NCBI RefSeq assembly: GCF_037126465.1
Contig: NC_088202.1
Span: forward strand, 100,595,962 to 100,659,961
Direction of reading: 5' to 3'
Length of the DNA: 64,000 nucleotides
Origin: Ornithodoros turicata
Taxonomy: Eukaryota > Arthropoda > Arachnida > Ixodida > Argasidae
The notes under the pieces: model-generated
The model's input: only the letters and a program-made list of their open reading frames with translations
Database searches by the model: none
Told to the model about the DNA's origin: nothing
Translations under genes and position numbers: made by a program
In this document: piece by piece, positions 56,546 through 64,000 of the stretch
Layout of the letters: each line of letters starts with the position of its first letter
How positions within the stretch are numbered: position 1 is the first letter of the stretch

Positions 56546-58450
56546 TTTATTTATTTATTTACCCTCAGGGCAAGAAGTGTTACAGAGGGGAGTGGATTGC
56601 AAGAGGTTACAAGAGGTTGCAAGAGGTTAATATGGCAATATGATAGTAATAAGAACATACTGCGTTAGGAAATTTCACACTTGGGTAACATAATCACAGA
56701 CAGCGGTTTTAGATAAGCTAATGGATAAAATCGATGTGAGACAACCAGGAAGGTGGTTCCAACCCTGGCTTGTACGGGGAACAAATGAATTTGCGAAACA
56801 TGCAGTATGCGAAATAGGTGTGTGCACTTTTTGGCGATGATTGATGCGGTGGGAGATGTGTGTGGCAGGACGGATAAGGCTAGTTCGCAGCGATTCATTG
56901 TGGTAATAGATTTTGAGAAAGAGGCACAGTCGGGAAATTTTCCGGCGTACCGCAAGATCGGTTAGCTGAAGGTTAATTTTCATAGAAGTGACACTTGCGG
57001 TACGTTGATAGTTCCCGAGGATGAAACGCGCAGCTCTGTTTTGGATGGTTTCGAGGGCGTTAGTAAGCGTTACCTGACCTGGATCCCAGACGGAAGCTGC
57101 ATACTCGAGTTTAGGTCGAACGATGGATTTATACAGGGTTAGCTTGACGTGAGAAGGTGCGTGATGAAAGTTACGTCGAATGTAACCTAGAGAACGGTTT
57201 GCGTTGCTAGCTATAAAGTAAATGTGAGTTCTCCAAGACAAGTCTGACGAAATGAATACGCCTAGATATTTATAACGTGGAACTGTTTCTAATGTAATGT
57301 TGTCCAGTGTGTAAGAGTGACAGTGATGACATTCCTGCTTTCGTGAGATCTTAATGTGCTTACATTTGTTAATATTAAGCTCCATACCCCACGTGTTACA
57401 CCATGTTAGTATATTATTAAGGTCTGTTTGAAGGAGTACGGTATCAGCATCACATGAAATTTCTTTGTAAACAACGCAGTCGTCATCAAATAATCGAATA
57501 GTCGAGGAAGAAACGCATTGTGGTAGGTCGTTAATATAAGTTAAGAAAAGTAAGGGAACAAGTACAGAGCCCTGGGGCACACCGGACAAAAACAGCGGCT
57601 AGGTTCGAATCTGTATCATTAACTGCGACGTATTGACAGCGACCAATAAAAAGGAATGAAGCCAGGTTAATACATTAGAATCAATGCTTAGTACACTAAG
57701 TTTATGCAGAAGCAACCGGTGTGAAACCTTGTCGAATGCTGTTTTGAAGTCGAGAAACGCACAATCAGTCTGGGATCCGTTATCAAAGGCAGAATGGAGT
57801 TCGTGTATGAATGGTATCAACTGCTCGCAGGAGAAATTCTTGCGAAACCCGTGCTGAGCGTTGTGAAAAAATGAATTAAATTCAAGAAATTGTGCTAAGT
57901 GTGAATAGATTATATGCTCAAGGACTTTACGTGGTATACTGGTCAACGAAATGGGGTGGTACTTATATGGAGATTGTTTGTTACCTGATTTGTAAAGAGG
58001 AACCACCTTCCCAATTTTCCAGTCACTTGGTAACGATCCGTCATCAACGGAAGTCATCCCTATATCATCGTCATCATGTATTTCTCTCTCTCTCTCTCTC
58101 TCCCCGTCATCAACTGATTGAGTAGCACTTGGTATTTTTCAAAAATTTGGAGTTGATAGAGTCTACACCACAACTAGATGATGTCTTTAAAGAGTCAATG
58201 ACTTTCTCTATCCCGGCGGGATCAAAGACGATGGGGTCCATAGTGATGTAATTAGTATTCGATGTATGTAGTGGCTCACCTACCGTGGAACGTGAAAAAG
58301 CCATGGAAAAAACTTTATTTAGTACATCGGCACACTCATTCACATCAAGGATCATAGTAATGTCCACGTACCGTCTAGTATATGGTTTCTAGTCCAGATT
58401 TCACAATGAAATTGACAAGAGCATTGAAGGCCGCGTCCCTGTACTTAGCG
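56546..58450 (-). mobile_element. Non-LTR retrotransposon (CR1/Jockey-like RT), minus strand
   Basis: RT segments in order on the minus strand: GVDSINSKFL (58110-58367), YHPISLTSIPRKVLEHIIYS, NAQHGFRKNFSCEQ and CAFLDFKTAFDKVSHRLLL (57599-58057), then SGVPQGSVLVPLLFLTYIND, LNINKCKHIKIS and YKYLGVFISSDLSW (56675-57589). The catalytic box reads FDDD rather than the usual F/YADD. The 3' end at ~56546 carries a TAAATAAATAAA tail in minus orientation. The 5' end is truncated, and a frameshift lies at ~57595. Confidence 0.85.
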
Positions 58451-58651
58451 TCCCATACGCGTACACTCTTACCTCGGTACCCTTTAGTAAAGGGTAAAAA
58501 ATCGCAATATTTTACCCTCTATTTCAGAAGCTACCAGGTACCCTGTGAGCAGTACCTTTTATAAAAGTTACAAGGAAACCCACTAATTAGAGGTTACGGC
58601 CTTCAATCCAGCACCTGCCCGTAAAGGTTACGCCAACGTGCGGCTTTTTAT

Positions 58652-58864
58652 ACAGGATGTTTATTTTTATTCGCAACAGAGTAGCGTTCATTTGGCAGGT
58701 GGGTTATGTGAATTTTTGCTAATTAATCCATCCGTAGTTACAAACACATGCGTCAGGAAATGTCGGAAATGTTTGTAACTACGGATGGGTTAATTTGCGA
58801 AAATTAACATAACCCACCTGTCAAATGAGCGCTGGTGTGATGCGAATAAAAACAAACACCCTGT
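58652..58864. repeat. Long foldback (hairpin) MITE
   Basis: Arms of ~90 bases are near-perfect inverted copies: ACAGGATGTTTATTTTTATT on the left and AATAAAAACAAACACCCTGT on the right, with GGTGGGTTATGT/ACATAACCCACC and GTAGTTACAAACA/TGTTTGTAACTAC further in. Only ~25 bases form the loop. Confidence 0.85.
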
Positions 58865-60503
58865 GCGTGGGATATGGACAGACCTTTACAGAACACACCA
58901 AGGTACCAAAATGAACCAGCAGAAAAGGAGATCTTGAACATATGTATATTACAAAAACAGAAGTCTGTCGAGAGGTGACACATTGTGCACAAGTGCGATT
59001 CTGATGTGAGGAGAAACCATGGTCGCTTTACCATGTATGTGGAAAAAAGAACTATCTTCTAAGTGAGAAGCAATGCATAAAAGTGTGAGGAAGCCAGCGA
59101 GTCAAAACAACTGACCTATGTTTGCTAAGCTGAACAGACCCAACGAAATGGAGAATTGCAGCAGAAAAAAATTTATTGCACATTCGTGTTGCAGAGGCGA
59201 GCGCAAATGGTAATACAGTATTACATAAAACGCACACAACCTTGAGGAATATGAGTGTACAGTAACGCAGGAGACACTACCTTACTGCGTTATCAGCCTT
59301 GGAGGCGCTCTGGGACGAGTTTGTGAGGTACTGCATTGCGCTGGTGACGGTATGTGAACCTGCATGTGGGATCCTGGGAACAAAAGTTTGGGCAATGAGA
59401 GTAGCATTTACGGAACCATTCAAATCCGTACAAAGCACAAGCTATAAAGCAGCATAAATGCGGGAAGGCGTTCACTCCGCGATTGAGTCTTAGAATATCG
59501 TAAGAATACAACAAGTAGGAAGCTGCGAATTATATATCTCGATGCATATATCCGCAGCTAGCAAAATGCACGCCGGTTAGAGCTGAAAAGTAGCAAGCGT
59601 TAGTGGCGTTGATATGCAGGACCGCAAAACGCTTGCCATAATCACAACAAACATGCGCTAAGAGCTCTTGCTATCAAAATAACGCACGTACCTAGCACAA
59701 AATGTACACTTACCCAGTGTATGAAGTGTGTGAATTAGGGCTGCGGTGGTGACGTTCGTTTTCGGTTATATATTCTTTGCAATCTTCGCACTCACTACAC
59801 TTTCCCCTGAGAACACCGAAAATATCCTTGTTTGCAAGCGACATCTAGCTTTTCCGTTGTTCCTGACGATACTATGATAAACGCGAGGAAAACCACTGAT
59901 TAAAACAGATTACTCTTGTTAACGGACGGACGACGAGCGTTAAGCGTTTCAAAGAAACCGCTCTCAGTGTGGATAGACCTAGACCACGCTCGGCTACGCA
60001 GCGAAATCGGAAATCTTGGTGGTTGCGGCATTGACAATGGTTTTCCACCCTTTAGAAAGAAACATACTATCAGTATTCCAGACTGCGAACTTATAATCTG
60101 TGTTCATACAGCATTGATAACATGTAGTCGACGTATAGATGACGCTGAAACAGATAAAAAATAACAGCGTAGATTCGCAACTGTCGTCTCGAATGGGAGG
60201 CTGAAACGTGGCATTATGCTGAAAAACAGAAGGAAAACAAACGATAAGAAACTAACAAAGAAATTATCGTTGGAGATTTCACTTAGAAGTTACAGTGTCG
60301 GAGTAGAGGGTACATTTATAAGTTACAACAAGCTGTTTTTGTTTTTTCCGAGATGTAACTTCTATTCGTGTTGTAAGGACATGACCTTGGTCGCTTTTAA
60401 CCTCTAAATATACGTTACAGTGGTGTAACCTATAAGAAATCTCGAAATCTACGTCTATATAGAAGTTACATGTTTCTAAAAGTTACAATAAAAGGTACGG
60501 GTT
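58865..60503. other. Interior of the TIR element, no supported gene
   Basis: Short minus frames (58804-59514) contain scattered Cys residues but no pattern I can name. Confidence 0.4.
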
Positions 60504-60513
60504 TAAGAGTGTA

Positions 60514-62085
60514 AGACTTTCTCTATGCTGAAGTCCCTGCTGTCGAGATGGCCAAAGGTCTGCCTCAAGACGCCTCTTTGTACAGCACGTTTTGGACAAT
60601 GCATGATGATATGTTCAGTGTTTTGAACTGTCCCGCACAGTAAACAGTTGGGCGAGTCCACCTTGCCAACTTTATGAAGAAACTGGCGACCATAGGGCAC
60701 ATTCGTAGACGATGCAGGAGAGTTTCTATGTGTCTGGGCGTTTTTGAAGGTATGGTAAAATTCAGCTCCGGGTCTAGCGTGCGCAGCAGTGACGGACCAC
60801 TGTCGGCTTGGTGCCATTTTGTCTTTCGGATGTCATCAGTCATAGATTTTAGGAGAGATTTGATGTCCGGCTACCAGCTCCGCTGTCGTCGATGATGTCC
60901 TGTGAGACAATCGTGCTATGCCTTCCCTCTTGTGCTTTGGTATTACAAATGCGGGGGCAGACCCGGATAGAGTCGTGGACCCGTCGGTGAAGATGACTAC
61001 ACGACCTTTGTGCCTTTCCATCAATTCGAGGCAGGGCTGACTCATGGCCAAAGGCGGGAGACTTGACTTTCCCTGGCTCATCTCGGGCACGGTGGTACAG
61101 ATAGGAGGTGTCTGTAGCGTCCATGGAGGGTGTGGGTCCGCTTGTTGCGGCCGTGCTGTTGGTAATGTACGTCGATATGGAGAGAGTGCTTTTAAGAAAG
61201 AAGAGTTTCGGCGAAGCATCTTCCGCACCAGGGGATGGTGACCATGCTGAGTGCAGAGCCGAAGGTAATGCCGAACCGTTTCACGCACCCTTAGTGCCTC
61301 GAATGGAGGTTCTTTGGCCTCTGCTACTGTCAGTGTGTTAGAGGTGGCACTGGGTACCCCAAGACAGGCCTTCAAACTCCTTGCTAAGACGCCTTGCAGC
61401 ATGTTCTCCGACATAGCGCAAATGTTGTTCTGAACTGGAAGGTGATACGATGCCATTTGCTGGATGAGGGATGAGTAGTGACGACGTTGACATTCCCCAC
61501 CGGGGCCCCGTGAGATGCCGTAGTATGTTGATCCGAGCGTCAGCTCTGCCCTTCAGATACTTAGTATGGGCGGCCCATGTTAGTTGTGCGTCGATTATAA
61601 CTCCCAGAAAGCGATGATGTGAAACCCGTTGGACTGGCTGTGTCGAGAGCTGCAATTGGAAGTTGTTCATCTTTTTCCGTGTGAAGGGTAGGAAGACCGT
61701 CTTTTCGGGTCTTCATGTATACGTACCGCCCTCGAAGAAAATCCGCCACCCAACGTAGGGTCCAACCCTTGATCCCGTGAGCATATTGTTCATGGACAAC
61801 ATACAGTGCATACACAGCTCGATAGGCTTATTGGCCTGAAGGACGATATGTCCCGGGGTGATTTCCCTGGCTTTAAGACCGGGATGATCCTGGCTACTTT
61901 CCACGATGTGAGAAGTTCAGCATCGTACCAGCTTTTGTTAAAGACATCTAGTAAAGTCTTCTGTGCTGCGACATCCAGCCAGCGGATATGTTTGTACGTG
62001 ACACCGTCGGGACCCGGTGATGATTTGCTGCTTCGTGATTGTGTCGCTGCATTAAGCTCGGCGAGAGTGAAGCTCAGGTTCGTTC
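60514..62085 (-). mobile_element. LINE of the RNase H-bearing type (I/R1-like), broken
   Basis: On the minus strand from 62085: RT start with PGPDGVTYKHIRWL and a VPVLKPGK-like segment, FLGVIIDAQLTWAAH (61561-61670), an RNase H start VVIFTDGSTTLSGSAP (61456-60836) and a C-terminal zinc motif CLLCGTVQNTEHIIMHC (60503-60843). Several frame changes break it. It abuts satellite island C on the right and the TIR element on the left. The RT catalytic box is not seen, so a deletion is likely. Confidence 0.8.
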
Positions 62086-63290
62086 TTCAGGGATTTCGTC
62101 CACCATGACGGTAAAGGGGCAAAGCCTGTCCCTTTGCTGTCATTTTGAGCTGCCGTCTGTCTGTCCCTTCTGTGTTGCCCGCGCTCAGGCTTCGTTCTTC
62201 ATGGATTTCGTCCACCATAACAGTAAAGGGGAAAAGCTTGTCCCTTTGCCGTCATTTGAGCTGCCGCCTGTATGTCCCTTCTGTGTTGCTCACACTCAGA
62301 CTTCGTTCTTCATGGATTTCGTCCACCATGAGTAAGGGGCAGAGCCTGTCGCTTTGCCGTCATTTCAGCTGCCGTCCGTCTGTCCCTTCTCTGTTGCCCG
62401 CGCTCAGGCTTCGTTCTTCATGGATTTCGTCCACCATAACAGTAAAGGGACAAAGCCTGCCCCTTTGCCGTCATTTGAGCTGCCTCCTGTCTGTCCCTTC
62501 TGTGTTGCTCGCACTCAGACTTCGTTTTTTATGGATTTCGTCCACCATGAGTAAGGGGCAAAGCCTGTCCCTTTGCCGTCATTAAGCTGCCGTCTGTGTG
62601 TCCCTTCTGTGTTGCCCGCGCTCAGGCTTCGTTCTTCATGAATTTCGTCCACCATAACAGTAAAGGGGCAAAGCCTGTCCCATTGCCGTCATTTGAACAA
62701 AGCAAATACTTTGTACCTTTACCGTCATTTGAGCTGCCGTCTGTCTGTCCCTTCTGTGTTGCCCGCGCTAAGGCTTCGTTCTTCATGGATTTCGTCCGCT
62801 ATGACGGTATAGAGGCGAAGCCTGTCCCTTTGCCGTCATTTGAGCTGCCGTCTGTCTGTCCCTTCTGTGTTGCCCACGCTCAGACTTCGTTCTTCATGGA
62901 TTTCTTCCACTATGACGGTAAAGAGGCAAAGCCTGTCCCTTTGCCGTCATTTGAGCTGCCGTCTGTCTGTCCCTTCTGTGTTGCCCACCCTCAGGCTTCG
63001 TTCTTCATGGATTTCTTCCACCATGACGGTAAAGGTGCAAAGCCTGCCCCTTTGCCGTCATTTGAGCTGCCCTCTGCTGAACCTTCTGTGTTGCTCGCGC
63101 TCAGGCTTCGTTCTTCATGAATTTCGTCCACCATGACGGTAAAGGGGCAAAGCCTGTCCCTTTGTCCTCATTTAACCTAAGCAAAGGCTTTGTCCCTTTA
63201 CCGTCATTTGAGCTGCCGTGTGTCTGTCCCTTCTGTGTTGCCCACGCTCAGGCTTCGTTCTTCATGGATTTCGTCTACCAGCCTGCCTGG
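62086..63290 (+). repeat. Satellite island C, ~107-111-bp units
   Basis: About eleven units with the variant GATTTCGTCCACCATGACGG and AAAGGGGCAAAGCCTGTCCC. They are more alike among themselves than to island B. Two units carry a ~30-bp insertion (TTTGAACAAAGCAAATACTT type) also seen once at the end of island B, so islands B and C share ancestry. Confidence 0.9.
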
Positions 63291-63639
63291 ATCTACGCCA
63301 TATTATCAGTTACTTGAGCGTTTCCTTCTATGTTCAGTTTATTTTATTTTACTGGTTTTCGCGCTAATGATCTTGCAGAGGTGCAAGAGGCAATATACAT
63401 ACCCATGCATTTATACAACATATGCATAAAAAAATGTAACGCTGTTCCTGAATAGTCGCATGATATAGTCAGTTACGTAATTTTTTACCTTCGTTTTCAT
63501 AGGCGCATGACACACTTCTTCAGTTTGTGATTTCAACTGCACGGCTTGCACAAGAGTCAGCTGCAAATGACTCCGTACGAGTGCTGCCCATCTGTTGACG
63601 GTAGCATATACGAAGCTGCAGGCACCACACGCTCATTAT
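63291..63639. other. Stretch without a supported gene
   Basis: Unique-looking A/T-rich DNA between the satellite and the terminal open frame. Confidence 0.5.
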
Positions 63640-64000
63640 TCACGAGTACTGGCCGATGTTGTCCCCGACCTTGTCAAAAATTCTTTCACTGCACGAGTTT
63701 GAAGCTAGTATTTCCCTAGAGAATATTTCCACCTCGCGGAAGTAGACGCAGTCCGACACAATATCATTCGAAAGCAGACTGTTATATGACTCATATTTAT
63801 AACGTGGGCGAACGCTGCAGTACGTATGCAGCATTACAGAACCATCAGTGTATTGTATCATACATAACCCTAGGACCCCTTCGATGTCCTCATATATGTG
63901 CCTGTAACTATATGTGTAGTTGTGCGCGCTTTTGTAGAAGTCATAGTCTGTACAGGAACCACACACGTTTGAACTGGTATCTTCAATGGAGCAATCGTGT
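63640..64000 (-). CDS. Open frame with several Cys at the window edge, partial
   Basis: The minus frame is open to the window edge and has Cys in CGSCTDYDFYKSAHNYTY, LGLCMIQYTDG, HTYCSVRPRY and SDCVYF. Tyr is abundant. The spacing suggests an extracellular disulphide-bonded domain, perhaps of a secreted tick protein, but I do not recognise a family. The upstream part lies outside the window. An intron donor within the frame is possible, so the true end may be earlier than 63640. Confidence 0.35.
   Translation of the reverse strand, partial: HDCSIEDTSSNVCGSCTDYDFYKSAHNYTYSYRHIYEDIEGVLGLCMIQYTDGSVMLHTYCSVRPRYKYESYNSLLSNDIVSDCVYFREVEIFSREILASNSCSERIFDKVGDNIGQYS

Larger units (their letters stand above)
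58462..60513. mobile_element. Non-autonomous DNA transposon with TACACTCTTA ends
   Basis: The left end TACACTCTTACCTCGGTACC pairs with the right end read in reverse (TACACTCTTAAACCCGTACC). Multiple GTTAC words lie inside near both ends. No transposase frame is seen in the 2.05 kb. Terminal TA on both sides would fit a TA target duplication. It separates two LINE fragments and contains the hairpin at 58652-58864. Confidence 0.55.

Overview
The window looks like genomic DNA of a tick or a close chelicerate relative. Host genes are split by spliceosomal introns. tRNA-derived SINEs resemble the tick Ruka family. LINEs, a Penelope-like element, MITEs and a satellite fill the space between genes. 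The species assignment is an inference from repeat style, not from a database match.

Layout. (1) 1-3906: mostly gene-free, with a broken second Polinton relic on the minus strand (integrase tail and penton, 1993-3240), a tandem array of CCAAT/GC-box-like units and a small minisatellite. (2) 3913-13555: a complete-ended Polinton/Maverick (adintovirus-like) element of 9643 bp. It has ~250-bp terminal inverted repeats and a perfect 6-bp target duplication (AGCTAC). In order it carries a small basic ORF, packaging ATPase, two small conserved Polinton-type proteins, retroviral-type integrase with a chromodomain, penton, a pVI/pX-like basic protein, a double-jelly-roll-type capsid protein and an adenain-type protease. 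Several of these are frameshifted. No DNA polymerase B is present. The right end holds an unrecognised minus-strand ORF and, at 11787-13226, what I consider the most notable object in the window: a gene built from tandem micro-exons. Its internal exons are 21-36 nt, all multiples of three and all phase 1-1, separated by introns of mostly 56-65 nt, with two alternative terminal exons each followed by a polyadenylation signal.

(3) 14934-25529: a 14-exon ADAM10/Kuzbanian-like membrane metalloprotease on the plus strand (predicted 774 aa), with a SINE and a MITE in its introns. (4) 25530-30829: intergenic repeats. (5) 30830-36852, minus strand: eight exons of an anion-type Cys-loop ligand-gated channel, complete from the extracellular domain to M4 but without its signal-peptide exon. 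(6) 41.6-42.8 kb: a broken LINE. 43380-43787: a single uninterrupted exon coding the end of a p53-family DNA-binding domain plus a tetramerisation domain. (7) 44-50.5 kb: SINEs, a minisatellite and an inverted-repeat MITE. (8) 52.2-63.3 kb: islands of a ~107-bp satellite, interrupted by a Penelope-like element with RT and GIY-YIG domains, two LINEs and a TIR element. The window ends in an open, Cys-containing minus-strand reading frame.

The Polinton genes are packed with stop/start overlaps and read as one morphogenesis cassette (packaging, capsid, protease, integration). The micro-exon gene lies just inside the right TIR and so belongs to the element by position. All calls rest on reading the sequence and on family knowledge. 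No alignment or search was run.
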